Origin: an uncultured Bacteroidota bacterium
Lineage (GTDB): Bacteria; Bacteroidota; Bacteroidia; Flavobacteriales; Flavobacteriaceae
Length of the DNA: 63,968 nucleotides
NCBI GenBank assembly: GCA_902519955.1
Contig: CABYMF010000004.1
Span: 1 to 63,968 of the forward strand
Direction: 5' to 3'
Both the position numbers and the translations under genes were made by a program. The stretch's first letter is position 1. Each line of letters opens with the position of its first letter. Shown in pieces: positions 26,494 to 35,432 of this stretch. The notes under the pieces were generated by a model that saw nothing but the letters and a program-made list of their open reading frames with translations, ran no database searches and had not been told where the DNA came from.

Positions 26494-27354
26494 ATGTCAG
26501 GATTAAAAGAGATTAGAAATAGAATAAGTTCAGTTTCTTCAACTATGCAGATCACAAATGCCATGAAGATGGTATCTGCTGCCAAGTTGAAAAAAGCTCA
26601 GGATTCTATTACTGCAACTCTTCCATATTCGAATAAACTTTCAGACTTAGTTAAAAATATTTTGGCATCTATTGACTCAGTTGATTCTAACCCATTGTTT
26701 GTCAAACGAGAAGTTAAATCTGCACTTGTTATTGTAATAACTTCTAACAAAGGCCTTTGTGGTGGATTTAATTCTAATATAATTAAAGAGGTATATAATA
26801 TCAGTTCCCAATATGGATCAAAAAAACCTGACCTACTAACAATTGGAAAAAAAGGAAATGATATTTTGAAAAAGAAATTCAATGTCATCAGCTCACATAA
26901 TGATTTATATGATGACTTTTCATATTCAAACGTAAAGTTACTTGCTAATGATATTATGGGGCTATACACTGAAGAAAAATATGATGAAATTGTTTTAGTA
27001 TATAATCATTTTAAAAACGCAGCTACTCAGATTATTACAAAAGAGCAGTTCCTTCCAATTTCTGAAAATTCAGATAATGATTTAGATTTACAAGGCGATT
27101 ATATTTTTGAACCAAACAGAGAAAAGATTCTTAATGAATTAATTCCAAAGACTTTATCAATTCAACTTTTTAAATCTATTGCTGATTCCATTGCTGGAGA
27201 ACATGGAGCAAGAATGACAGCAATGCATAAAGCAACTGATAATGCTTCAGAGCTAAGAGATCAATTAAAGCTTACTTATAACAAAGCGAGACAGACAGCA
27301 ATTACTAATGAAATTTTAGAAATTGTAGGGGGTGCGGAGGCCTTAAACTCATAA
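26494..27354 (+). CDS. atpG: ATP synthase F1 subunit gamma
   Basis: Rotor shaft of F1. The N-terminal coiled-coil helix IRNRISSVSSTMQITNAMKMVSAAKLKKAQ and the C-terminal helix ending RQTAITNEILEIVGGAEAL are highly characteristic. The core block NKGLCGGFNSNI is also present. 286 residues. Last gene of the cluster; no hairpin terminator was seen before the next promoter-like box at 27382. Confidence 0.97.
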   Translation: MSGLKEIRNRISSVSSTMQITNAMKMVSAAKLKKAQDSITATLPYSNKLSDLVKNILASIDSVDSNPLFVKREVKSALVIVITSNKGLCGGFNSNIIKEVYNISSQYGSKKPDLLTIGKKGNDILKKKFNVISSHNDLYDDFSYSNVKLLANDIMGLYTEEKYDEIVLVYNHFKNAATQIITKEQFLPISENSDNDLDLQGDYIFEPNREKILNELIPKTLSIQLFKSIADSIAGEHGARMTAMHKATDNASELRDQLKLTYNKARQTAITNEILEIVGGAEALNS

Positions 27355-27381
27355 CGATAGATATACATCCTACACTTTTTG

Positions 27382-27389
27382 TATTTTTG
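27382..27389 (+). promoter_or_regulatory. Putative -7 box of the nucleotidyltransferase operon
   Basis: TATTTTTG (TAnnTTTG), 15 bases before the ATG at 27405. No convincing -33 element, so confidence is limited. Confidence 0.35.
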
Positions 27390-27404
27390 GTTTAAATCAA
27401 CTAA

Positions 27405-28430
27405 ATGAAGATATTTATTCCTATGGCTGGAAAAGGAACAAGGCTTAGACCTTTTACTTTAACTTGTCCAAAACCTCTACTAAAAATTATCGACAAGCCA
27501 ATAGTTGAACATCTTATAGACCAAATTACTTCAAAGCTAACAACCCCTGTTGATGAAATCATATATATTTTAGGAGATGAAGGATATTTTAATTCAGTTG
27601 TAGTGAAATCTTTAACTTCAATTTCAGATAAGTATAATGCGAAAACTAAAGTGTATAGACAGCTTGATCAGTTAGGGACAGGTCATGCAATTATGTGTGC
27701 AGAAGAGTCATTAGAGGGACCATCAATTGTTGCATATGCAGACACAATGATTCAGGGTGAAATTTCTATCGATCCAGATGTTGATGGAATAATATGGGTA
27801 AAGAAAGTGGAAAACCCATCTAGTTATGGTGTTGTAAATCTTGATAGAGATGGAAACATATCAAGTTTAATTGAAAAGCCCAAAGATTATATATCTGATC
27901 TTGCAGTTGTAGGTATTTATTACTTCAAGGATATATCATTAATAAGAGATGAGCTTAAGATTCATTTAAGTGAAAAATTGAGTCCAGGAAAAGAATACCT
28001 TCTTAATTTCGGAATTGAGAGAATGATAGATAATAAAAAGATTTTTAAATCACAAGAGATAGAGACATGGATGGATTGTGGTACACCAAAATTATTAATT
28101 GAGTCAGCAAAAAAAATTATGATGAAAAATGCAGATTCTGACATAAATAGTAGTTTTGCTAAAGAAGGTGTTGTCAAAATAAATCACCCAGTTTTTATAG
28201 GTAAAGATGTAAAGATTAAAGATTCAGAAATTGGACCTTATGTTTCAATCAGCGACAATGTTCATATATCTAGTTCAAGTATAAAATCAACATTAATATA
28301 TACCGGTGCAAAAGTTTCAAATGCAGATATTGAAAATTCTATTTTTGGAGCATATTCAGTTTATAACGGATCAAGCAAAGAAGTTTTCTTAGGTGATTAT
28401 TCACAAATAAATGATAATGAAGACAATTAA
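27405..28430 (+). CDS. Sugar-1-phosphate nucleotidyltransferase
   Basis: NDP-sugar pyrophosphorylase (GT-A-like fold) making an activated sugar from NTP and sugar-1-phosphate. The nucleotide motif is AGKGTRLRPFTLTCPKPLL at residues ~8-26. LGTGHAIMCAEE and ETWMDCGTPKLL are substrate-loop blocks. The C-terminal ~90 residues (from KINHPVFIGKDVKIKDSEIGPYVSI) are left-handed beta-helix hexapeptide repeats. The exact sugar and nucleotide cannot be read from this. It overlaps the DUF4292 gene by 14 bases. Confidence 0.88.
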   Translation: MKIFIPMAGKGTRLRPFTLTCPKPLLKIIDKPIVEHLIDQITSKLTTPVDEIIYILGDEGYFNSVVVKSLTSISDKYNAKTKVYRQLDQLGTGHAIMCAEESLEGPSIVAYADTMIQGEISIDPDVDGIIWVKKVENPSSYGVVNLDRDGNISSLIEKPKDYISDLAVVGIYYFKDISLIRDELKIHLSEKLSPGKEYLLNFGIERMIDNKKIFKSQEIETWMDCGTPKLLIESAKKIMMKNADSDINSSFAKEGVVKINHPVFIGKDVKIKDSEIGPYVSISDNVHISSSSIKSTLIYTGAKVSNADIENSIFGAYSVYNGSSKEVFLGDYSQINDNEDN

Positions 28431-29208
28431 TAAGATTTATTCTGCTTTATTTTGTGCTCTATTATTTTTACTCCTACAAGGTTGTTCCGTCAAAAAAAAT
28501 ATTTCAAGTGATGCTCCACTGAAAGACATTGAAATAGCTGAAATCATTAAGAATTCAAGAAAAACAGAATTCAAGTTTCAAAATTTAAGAAATAGAGTTA
28601 AAGTTGAATTTGATAATGGGCGATTGATTCAAAATGTTAATTTAAGTTTTAGAGCCTTAGAGGATGAAATTTTATGGATTAGTGCATCAATGATAGTTCC
28701 AATAGCAAAAATATTGATGAGCAATGAAAGATTTATTTTTTATGAGAAATTTCAAAAAACATTTATTGACCAGGATCTGTCTCAAGTATTGAAATTAACC
28801 GATTACAAAAAACCAGTTAAACTATTACAAGATTTACTTTTTGGTAAACCAATTGTAGATATGAATAAAGGGAATTGGGAGAGAATAGACAATTCTATTT
28901 ATTATGTTCTCCAGTCTTCAAAAGGCATTCAAACAACCATTTTTATAAATCCCAAAACCTTTATGCTTGATCAGCAAAGAATCTATATCCCTTTACTCTC
29001 TGCATTAGTAACAGTCAATTATAGAAACTATAAAAATATTGATGGAAAAACAGTCCCTAATGAGATATTAATCTCATACATAAAAGGCAGTCGAATAATT
29101 AAACTAAACCTAGAGTATTCTCAATTTGATTTTCCAGAAAATCTAAACTTTCCAATGGAAATACCCTCTGACTATAAACGTTTAACCTTAAATGAAATTC
29201 TTAAGTAA
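28417..29208 (+). CDS. DUF4292 family lipoprotein (LolB-like)
   Basis: The lipoprotein signal ends LLLQGC. The remaining ~240 residues include FKFQNLRNRVKVEFDNGRL and ISASMIVPIAKILMS, matching DUF4292 proteins. The fold expected for this family resembles LolB/LppX-type lipid-binding half barrels, so a role in outer-membrane lipid or lipoprotein handling is plausible but inferred. Two in-frame ATGs exist (28411, 28417); the second is taken. The end overlaps the EnvC-like gene by 17 bases. Confidence 0.8.
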   Translation: MKTINKIYSALFCALLFLLLQGCSVKKNISSDAPLKDIEIAEIIKNSRKTEFKFQNLRNRVKVEFDNGRLIQNVNLSFRALEDEILWISASMIVPIAKILMSNERFIFYEKFQKTFIDQDLSQVLKLTDYKKPVKLLQDLLFGKPIVDMNKGNWERIDNSIYYVLQSSKGIQTTIFINPKTFMLDQQRIYIPLLSALVTVNYRNYKNIDGKTVPNEILISYIKGSRIIKLNLEYSQFDFPENLNFPMEIPSDYKRLTLNEILK

Positions 29209-30400
29209 GATATATATATTTTTATTTATGCTTTCAGTTATTCAACTGAATGCTCAAGATTATCAGGCAAGACAAAAAAAATTAGAGGCGCAAAAAATTA
29301 CTTTAAAAAAAGAAATAAGCCAGATCAATTTATTAATAGCTGAATCAAAAAAAAGATCCAAAAATTTAGCTGATAATTTGGAGGACCTTCAATTAAAAAT
29401 CTCTGTACGCGATAAGCTTATTAAAATTAATAATTCACAACTTAATAATTTGACTAATATTATAAATAATCAAAATGATAGAATAGATGATTTAGAGGTT
29501 AATTTAACAAACCTTAAAAATGAGTACGAAAAGTTAATATATAACTCATACAAAAAAAGATCTACTCAGATGAAACTAATGTTTTTGTTTGCCTCTGAAA
29601 ACATCAATCAGGCCTTTAAAAGGTTTCAGTACTTTAAACAGTATTCTAAATACAGAAAAAAACAGGCTAATAGAATTGTCCAAGTTCAACAAGAAATAGA
29701 GGATAATGTTGATAGCTTAGTTATTAGCAAAAGCCAAAAGGAGAAGTTACTTGAAGAAAATAAGGATATCAAACAATCATTGATAAAAGAAAAACAACAA
29801 CAAGATAATTTATTTAAGGGCCTATTGAAAAATCAAAAGGATTATACTGCACAAATAAATAAAAAAGAAAAGCAAGCAAAGTTAATAGACAATGAGATTC
29901 AAAAATTGATACGATTAGCAATTACAGAATCAAACAAAAATAATAATTCAACAAATTTTGCATTAACACCAGAAGGGAGATTAATCTCAACAAACTTTCA
30001 AGCTAACAGAGGGCGCTTGCCATGGCCAGTTAAAGAAGGTGTTATAGTAAGAAGATTTGGCACTCAACCACACCCCGTAGTTCGAACAACAACAATTAAT
30101 AGTAATGGAATTTCAATTGCAACGTCTCCAAACTCTATAGCTTATTCTGTTTTTGATGGTGAGGTTTTATCTGTTTATGGTTTTTCGGGAGGAAACCCAG
30201 GAGTTTTGATACGACATGGAAAGTATATTTCTAATTACCAAAACCTCTCATCAATATTTGTAAAAAAGGGTGATAAGATAAATGCCAATGATGAAATTGG
30301 CGTTGTATTTACTAATGAATCAAATGGCAAGACTGTTTTAAAATTTAATATTTTTAATGAACTAAAGCCAGAAAATCCTACTATTTGGTTAGACAATTAA
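29192..30400 (+). CDS. EnvC-like murein hydrolase activator with degenerate LytM domain
   Basis: Periplasmic protein with a cleavable signal (ends QLNAQD), ~230 residues of coiled coil (QKKLEAQKITLKKEISQIN onwards) and a C-terminal M23-fold domain starting GRLPWPVKEGVIVRRFGTQ. The metal ligands are lost: the H-x3-D position reads NSNGISIAT and the H-x-H position reads LKFNIF. That is the EnvC pattern, in which a catalytically dead LytM domain activates amidases during cell separation. 402 residues. The start overlaps DUF4292 and the end converges with the SPOR protein. Confidence 0.88.
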   Translation: MKFLSKIYIFLFMLSVIQLNAQDYQARQKKLEAQKITLKKEISQINLLIAESKKRSKNLADNLEDLQLKISVRDKLIKINNSQLNNLTNIINNQNDRIDDLEVNLTNLKNEYEKLIYNSYKKRSTQMKLMFLFASENINQAFKRFQYFKQYSKYRKKQANRIVQVQQEIEDNVDSLVISKSQKEKLLEENKDIKQSLIKEKQQQDNLFKGLLKNQKDYTAQINKKEKQAKLIDNEIQKLIRLAITESNKNNNSTNFALTPEGRLISTNFQANRGRLPWPVKEGVIVRRFGTQPHPVVRTTTINSNGISIATSPNSIAYSVFDGEVLSVYGFSGGNPGVLIRHGKYISNYQNLSSIFVKKGDKINANDEIGVVFTNESNGKTVLKFNIFNELKPENPTIWLDN

Positions 30401-31296
30401 TTTTCAATTAATAGCCAAGCATCTTCTCCACTAGTTTTTATTTTTGAAATTAATTCTGCCGCTTCTTTCCTTGTCTTAAGTCTTGCATAGGCAACCCTAA
30501 AAAGACCTTTAGGGTTTATTGAGGTATATGAGGCCTGATAGCCATTTCCTATTAATGTGTTTAAATGTTTTTCAGCATTTACCTTAGATCTAAATGCACC
30601 TGCTATAACGCTATAATAAACTGAATGATCCTTAACAATGGGAGCTGTAACATTTATATTAATAGCAGGAAGCTCACCTAAATTAAATGTGGCTGCCTGG
30701 ACATTCTCAAGAATTTTTTCTTGAGCTATTGCAATATTTTTTAATTTCTCGTTATTGATATAGTCGTTATAGTTAAAATATCCAAAGTAAGAGAATCCAA
30801 AGACTGATATAGCAATAGCCGCATATTTTAATAAAACGTTACTGTTAACCTGATTATTCTTTTTTGATTCCTCAGAGATTTTACTAAGCATGGGTTCTCT
30901 AACAAAAGATTTTAAACCGAACACTTTATTGTCAAAGTTTATTGAAAAATCTGGATTAAATACTAATGTTTCTTTTTCCTTTAATTCAAAAATTCCAAAA
31001 CTCTCAGTGTCAATAATTAAATCTTTAGATAAACTTTCTTTAAAGAAAATGACCTCTTCCGATATTAGTTTTAGAGATTTTTTATATGAAATTTTCCTTT
31101 CAACACTTATGTATTTTGCAAGAAGACCATCATTATCTTTAAGCATAGCATTAAAAGACACATATTTGCTAGGGGGAAAGAATTCATTTTTTTGAATGTA
31201 GGCACGTTTGCTTTTAAGAACAAAGGCTCCAAAATTAGGAACAATTACACAATCATTAGAATGTAAAAGCTTAGCTACATCTTTAAAAATACTCAT
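30397..31296 (-). CDS. HU-CCDC81 and SPOR domain cell-division protein
   Basis: The N-terminal ~125 residues match the paired CCDC81-type HU domains (CVIVPNFGAFVLKSKRAYI; FGIFELKEKETLVFNPD). A single membrane helix follows (ALKYAAIAISVFGFSYFGYF-like), then a short linker and a C-terminal SPOR domain (SVIAGAFRSKVNAEKHLNTLIGNGYQ), which binds denuded septal peptidoglycan. 299 residues. The topology implies a cytoplasmic HU part and periplasmic SPOR. Converges with the EnvC-like gene by four bases, fitting a shared role in division. Confidence 0.88.
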   Translation of the reverse strand: MSIFKDVAKLLHSNDCVIVPNFGAFVLKSKRAYIQKNEFFPPSKYVSFNAMLKDNDGLLAKYISVERKISYKKSLKLISEEVIFFKESLSKDLIIDTESFGIFELKEKETLVFNPDFSINFDNKVFGLKSFVREPMLSKISEESKKNNQVNSNVLLKYAAIAISVFGFSYFGYFNYNDYINNEKLKNIAIAQEKILENVQAATFNLGELPAININVTAPIVKDHSVYYSVIAGAFRSKVNAEKHLNTLIGNGYQASYTSINPKGLFRVAYARLKTRKEAAELISKIKTSGEDAWLLIEN

Positions 31297-31319
31297 TAAG
31301 TAAATTTAAAAAAAAACAG

Positions 31320-32288
31320 CTAAAAACCAACACGACCTCTAACTCTTTTAAGAACTTTTTGAGCTTGTTTTCTTGCTTTTTGAGCACCAGTCATTAATAA
31401 TGCTTCAACCTCATCTTGATTTTCTATTAATCTAAAATAATTTTCTCTGTTTTCTGAAAACAGATTTAAAATTTTATCAAATAAAAGTTCTTTAGCTTCA
31501 CCGTATCCAATACCTCCTTTTAAATATTGCTTTTTTAGTAATTCAACCTCATTTTTAGAAGCGACAACTTCATATAACTTAAACACATTACATTCTTCTG
31601 GATTTTTTGGATCTTCAATTGATAAGCTGCGAGTCTCAATCTTCATAATTTGCTTTCTTAGCGTCTTGTCATCAACAAAAATATCAATGATGTTATTCTT
31701 TGATTTACTCATTTTTTCACCATCTGTTCCAGTAATATACTTTGTGTCATTCTGAATGTTAGCTTCAGGTATAATAAATGTTTCCCCCATCAAATTATTA
31801 AATCTTGAGGCTACATCTCTTGTCATTTCAAGATGCTGAAGTTGATCTTTTCCAACAGGGACAATGTCAGCATCATAGAGAAGAATATCAGCAGACATTA
31901 ACATTGGATAAGAAAACAGCCCTGAATTCACATCTTTTAAGTTATCAGACTTATCTTTAAATGAGTGAGCCAATTTTAATCTTTGATATGGAAAAAAACA
32001 ACTTAAATACCAAGCTAACTCTGTTACTTCCGGTACATCACTTTGTCTGTAAAAACATGTTTTCTCGGGATCTAAGCCAAATGCCAACCATGTTGATGCA
32101 GTTGAAAAAGTATTCTCTTTAAGAATTTTTTCATCTTTAATTTGAGTAAGAGAATGCATATTGGCAATAAAAAGATATGACTCATCACTAGTTGAATTTG
32201 CCATTTCTACAGCAGGAATAATTGCTCCAAGTATGTTACCAAGGTGAGGTGTTCCAGTGGATTGAATGCCAGTTAATATTTTGGCCAT
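31320..32288 (-). CDS. trpS: Tryptophanyl-tRNA synthetase
   Basis: Class Ic synthetase charging tRNA-Trp. It begins MAKILTGIQSTGTPHLGNILGAI (HIGH motif as HLGN), contains DIVPVGKDQLQHLEMTRDVA, and has the signature KMSKSKNN. 322 residues, normal. It is transcribed divergently from plsC under a near-consensus promoter. Confidence 0.97.
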   Translation of the reverse strand: MAKILTGIQSTGTPHLGNILGAIIPAVEMANSTSDESYLFIANMHSLTQIKDEKILKENTFSTASTWLAFGLDPEKTCFYRQSDVPEVTELAWYLSCFFPYQRLKLAHSFKDKSDNLKDVNSGLFSYPMLMSADILLYDADIVPVGKDQLQHLEMTRDVASRFNNLMGETFIIPEANIQNDTKYITGTDGEKMSKSKNNIIDIFVDDKTLRKQIMKIETRSLSIEDPKNPEECNVFKLYEVVASKNEVELLKKQYLKGGIGYGEAKELLFDKILNLFSENRENYFRLIENQDEVEALLMTGAQKARKQAQKVLKRVRGRVGF

Positions 32289-32305
32289 GAAAATTATTTA
32301 CCAAA

Positions 32306-32335
32306 CAAAGATATTTTTTTTTAACCTTGAAACAA
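32306..32335 (-). promoter_or_regulatory. Promoter of trpS
   Basis: The minus strand reads TTG (32333-32335), a 19-base spacer, then TATCTTTG (32306-32313), 17 bases before the ATG. This is the best match in the window to the full -33/-7 consensus of the Bacteroidota primary sigma factor. Confidence 0.7.
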
Positions 32336-32344
32336 AATACCTAT

Positions 32345-32352
32345 TACCTTTG
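32345..32352 (+). promoter_or_regulatory. -7 box of plsC
   Basis: TACCTTTG (TAnnTTTG), 24 bases before the plsC ATG. The upstream TTG at 32327-32329 is only 15 bases away, shorter than usual. The box overlaps the right arm of the inverted repeat. Confidence 0.45.
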
Positions 32353-32376
32353 GTAAATAATGTCAATTGTTAAGAC

Positions 32377-33165
32377 ATGATAAAAAAGCTATTACTTAAG
32401 ATTTGGCTCCAGATCTGGTTTTACTTTCTAGCTGGTATACAGATCGTTGTTTACTTCCCCTTTCTAGTAATAATTCTATTATTTCCGAAGGGATATGAAA
32501 TGCTTTATTGGGTAGCACGAAATATTTGGGCAAGAATAATATTACACGGAAGCGGGTATTATGTCGAAGTGGAAAATAAAGAAAAATTGATATCTAACAA
32601 AAATTGTTTAATGATAGCTAACCATTCAAGTCATATGGATCCATTTTTAATGCTAATACTTAATAAGAAACCTTTTAGATTTGTTGGAAAAAAGGAATTA
32701 TATAGTTTACCATTATTTGGTTATTTATATAAAAAAGCTGTTATAATGGTTGATAGATCTGATCCTGTCAGCAGATTTGCAGTCTATGGTAGAGCAAATA
32801 AAATGCTAGATAAGGGATATAATGTCTGTATTTTTCCTGAGGCTCATTACTGGGATGATATTGTTTTGCTGCAAGAATTTAAAAGAGGTGCTTTTAAGAT
32901 TGCAATTGATAATCAACTTCCAATAATTCCAATCGTTTTTTATGATTTAAAATTAAAGCACCCATGGTATCCAAAATTTGGTTCAATTGGTAAATTAAGA
33001 GTAAAAGTTTTAGATAAAATCAATGTTGATAATTTATCAGAAAATGATATTCCGTCACTTACTAAGAAGGCTTTTACTATAATTAAAGATGAGTTAGAGA
33101 ATGACCCAAAACAGTCTGCTGTAAAAGCCGTAAATAATTGGAAAAAAATACTCAATCGCTATTAA
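32377..33165 (+). CDS. plsC: 1-acyl-sn-glycerol-3-phosphate acyltransferase family protein
   Basis: Membrane acyltransferase expected to make phosphatidic acid from lysophosphatidic acid. Hydrophobic N-terminus (two helices before residue 40). The catalytic H83-x4-D88 is in NHSSHMDPF. The substrate-binding block reads FPEAHY at 153-158 where the common form is FPEGT, so acyl or acceptor choice may differ. VPI-type block is [10 protein letters not shown]. 262 residues. Converges with recA by 14 bases. Confidence 0.85.
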   Translation: MIKKLLLKIWLQIWFYFLAGIQIVVYFPFLVIILLFPKGYEMLYWVARNIWARIILHGSGYYVEVENKEKLISNKNCLMIANHSSHMDPFLMLILNKKPFRFVGKKELYSLPLFGYLYKKAVIMVDRSDPVSRFAVYGRANKMLDKGYNVCIFPEAHYWDDIVLLQEFKRGAFKIAIDNQLPIIPIVFYDLKLKHPWYPKFGSIGKLRVKVLDKINVDNLSENDIPSLTKKAFTIIKDELENDPKQSAVKAVNNWKKILNRY

Positions 33166-34153
33166 GTACTTCAAGAATTTTTTGTTCTAGCTCTTCCATT
33201 AATTCGGGATTATCTTTCAAAATAGATTTTACGGAGTCTCTGCCTTGACCAAGTTTACTTCCGCCATAGCTAAACCATGAGCCGCTTTTTTCAATTATAT
33301 CTCTTTCAACACAAATATCAAGGATTTCTCCAATTTTTGAGATACCTTCTCCATACATTATGTCAAATTCAGCAGTCTTGAATGGAGGGGCAACTTTATT
33401 CTTTACTATTTTTACTCTTGTCTTATTTCCTAATACCCCGCCCTCAGTATTTTTTAGCTGTGTTGATCTTCTTATATCAATTCTAACAGATGCATAAAAT
33501 TTAAGAGCATTACCACCAGTTGTGGTTTCAGGATTTCCAAACATCACACCAATCTTTTCTCTGAGTTGATTTATAAAAAACACTGTACAATTTGTCTTAC
33601 TAATTGAAGCTGTGAGTTTTCTTAATGCCTGAGACATTAGTCTTGCATGTAATCCCATTTTTGAGTCTCCCATTTCACCTTCTATTTCGCTTTTAGGTGT
33701 AAGAGCAGCGACGGAGTCAATTACCAATGCATCTACTGCTCCAGACCTGATTAAATTATCTGCTATTTCAAGGGCTTGTTCTCCGTTATCAGGTTGTGAG
33801 ATCACCAATTCTCCTAAATCTACCCCAAGCTTTTCAGCATAAAATCTATCAAATGCATGCTCCGCATCAATAAAAGCTGCAATTCCTCCAGCCTTTTGAC
33901 ATTCTGCAATTGCATGCAATGTAAGTGTGGTTTTTCCAGAAGACTCTGGCCCGTATATTTCAATTACTCTTCCTTTTGGATAGCCACCAACACCTAGAGC
34001 AATATCTAATCCAATGGAACCTGAAGATATTGATTCAATTTTTTCAACAGTTTGATCACCCAGCTTCATAACGGAGCCTTTACCGTAGGTTTTATCTAAT
34101 TTATCTAATGTAAGTTTTAGTGCTTTAAGTTTAGAATCTTTAGGATCTGACAT
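33152..34153 (-). CDS. recA: Recombinase A
   Basis: DNA strand-exchange ATPase and SOS co-protease. Walker A is GPESSGKT at residues 68-75, the signature [14 protein letters not shown] is present, and MAW-like and loop regions are intact. 333 residues with a short C-terminal tail. No SOS box was recognised upstream, and the promoter is not evident. Confidence 0.98.
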   Translation of the reverse strand: MSDPKDSKLKALKLTLDKLDKTYGKGSVMKLGDQTVEKIESISSGSIGLDIALGVGGYPKGRVIEIYGPESSGKTTLTLHAIAECQKAGGIAAFIDAEHAFDRFYAEKLGVDLGELVISQPDNGEQALEIADNLIRSGAVDALVIDSVAALTPKSEIEGEMGDSKMGLHARLMSQALRKLTASISKTNCTVFFINQLREKIGVMFGNPETTTGGNALKFYASVRIDIRRSTQLKNTEGGVLGNKTRVKIVKNKVAPPFKTAEFDIMYGEGISKIGEILDICVERDIIEKSGSWFSYGGSKLGQGRDSVKSILKDNPELMEELEQKILEVLNSD

Positions 34154-34207
34154 ATTGAATCATTTATCACTAAAGTAATATTTTTTATATTTATATTTTA
34201 CCAAACT

Positions 34208-34336
34208 ATGAGAAAAATATTAATAATATTCATAGCATTATCACTTAAGAGCGTTTATGCACAAGACATTCTTCCATTGAAGGAAAGAGCAGAATTTCTT
34301 TTAGTTGGTTCAAAACAAACAGGGTTAGAAAACTAA
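34208..34336 (+). CDS. Short secreted peptide or gene remnant
   Basis: 42 codons from ATG 34208 to TAA. Residues 1-18 form a good signal peptide (hydrophobic core, then VYAQD). The mature part begins DILPLKERAEF, which resembles the N-terminus of exported M24 Xaa-Pro-type peptidases of Bacteroidota, then continues into unrelated residues and stops. It could be the decayed 5' end of such a gene or a genuine small peptide. No further peptidase sequence follows before trhO at 34397. Confidence 0.35.
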   Translation: MRKILIIFIALSLKSVYAQDILPLKERAEFLLVGSKQTGLEN

Positions 34337-34369
34337 AAAATATTTAAATGCAAGGTTAGTAAAAAGTTG

Positions 34370-34377
34370 TAATTTTG
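34370..34377 (+). promoter_or_regulatory. -7 box of trhO
   Basis: TAATTTTG (TAnnTTTG), 19 bases before the trhO ATG. No clear -33 TTG. Confidence 0.4.
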
Positions 34378-34396
34378 CATTCTATATTAGTATAGC

Positions 34397-35431
34397 ATGC
34401 AACTGTACAATAAACTTAGCGCTGAAGAGCGTGCCAGGATAATTGATGAAAATTCTCAAGAGAGAATCACACTGTCATTCTATAAGTATTTCAAATTAGG
34501 AAACCCATCACTTTTTCGAGATCATTTATTTATCGTTTGGTCTAATCTAGATGTTTTAGGTAGAATTTATGTTGCAAAGGAAGGCATTAATGCTCAACTA
34601 TCAGTTTCTAAAGAAAACTTTGAAAAATTTAAGCTATCAGTTAACGAAATTTCTCCTCTGAAAGATATCAGACTGAATCTAGCTATTGAACATTTTGGTA
34701 AATCTTTCTTAAAATTAACGATAAAGATTAGAGACAAAATTGTTGCAGATGGACTTGATGACTCTACTTTTGACGTAACTAGAATTGGTGAACATTTGAA
34801 TGCAAAAAGATTTAATAAAATGCTGAAAGACAGTAATACTATATGTATCGATATGAGAAATCATTATGAAAGTGAAATAGGATTCTTCAAAGGAGCAATA
34901 AAGCCTGATGTTGATACTTTTAGAGAGTCCTTAGAAGTAATTGATGAAGTGCTTGATAGAAATGGAACAGAAAGAAACTATTTAATGTACTGTACAGGAG
35001 GAATTAGATGTGAAAAAGCAAGTGCATACCTTAAACATAAAGGTATTCAAAATGTTTTTCAACTAGAAGGAGGAATTGTAGAATACGCTAGACAAGTTAA
35101 AAAACAAAAGCTAGAAAATAATTTTCTTGGAAAGAACTTTGTTTTTGACGAAAGAAGAGGCGAAAGAGTTTCAGATGAAATTGTTTCAAATTGTCATCAG
35201 TGTGGAGTACCCTATGATACTCATGTAAATTGTGCGAACGAATCATGTCATTTACTTTTTATTCAATGTGATGATTGTAAAAAGCAGATGGATAATTGTT
35301 GCTCAGAAGAATGTATGGAGATCAATGCACTTCCTTATGAAAAGCAGAAATCAATTCGCAAGGGGAATAGAAACAGTTATAAGATTTTTAAAAAAGGAAG
35401 ATCAACTAAACTGAAATATAAAATAGGCTAA
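34397..35431 (+). CDS. trhO: tRNA U34 hydroxylase TrhO (rhodanese-domain protein)
   Basis: Oxygen-dependent enzyme hydroxylating uridine 34 of certain tRNAs (UPF0176/YceA family). An N-terminal acylphosphatase-like domain (FYKYFKLGNPSLFRDHLF, GRIYVAKEGINAQLS) is followed by a rhodanese domain with the active cysteine in MYCTGGIRCEKAS and a C-terminal Cys-rich region (CHQCGVPYDTHVNCAN, CDDCKKQMDNCCSEEC) that probably binds zinc. 344 residues. One base separates it from the PBP gene. Confidence 0.92.
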   Translation: MQLYNKLSAEERARIIDENSQERITLSFYKYFKLGNPSLFRDHLFIVWSNLDVLGRIYVAKEGINAQLSVSKENFEKFKLSVNEISPLKDIRLNLAIEHFGKSFLKLTIKIRDKIVADGLDDSTFDVTRIGEHLNAKRFNKMLKDSNTICIDMRNHYESEIGFFKGAIKPDVDTFRESLEVIDEVLDRNGTERNYLMYCTGGIRCEKASAYLKHKGIQNVFQLEGGIVEYARQVKKQKLENNFLGKNFVFDERRGERVSDEIVSNCHQCGVPYDTHVNCANESCHLLFIQCDDCKKQMDNCCSEECMEINALPYEKQKSIRKGNRNSYKIFKKGRSTKLKYKIG

Positions 35432-35432
35432 T

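Larger units (their letters stand above)
32293..32361. repeat. 13-bp inverted repeat in the trpS/plsC divergent region
   Basis: ATTATTTACCAAA at 32293-32305 and TTTGGTAAATAAT at 32349-32361 are perfect inverted copies, 43 bases apart. Each arm lies at the start of one of the two divergent transcripts, next to or inside its -7 box. The arrangement suggests a shared operator, but no regulator is known. Confidence 0.65.

Noticed and set aside
26598-26969. 123-codon antisense frame inside atpG
   Set aside because: It is the complement of conserved gamma-subunit codons and resembles no protein family.
22238-27354. ATP synthase cluster lacking atpD and atpC
   Set aside because: Bacteroidota usually encode beta and epsilon elsewhere, so the cluster is not incomplete in any unusual way.
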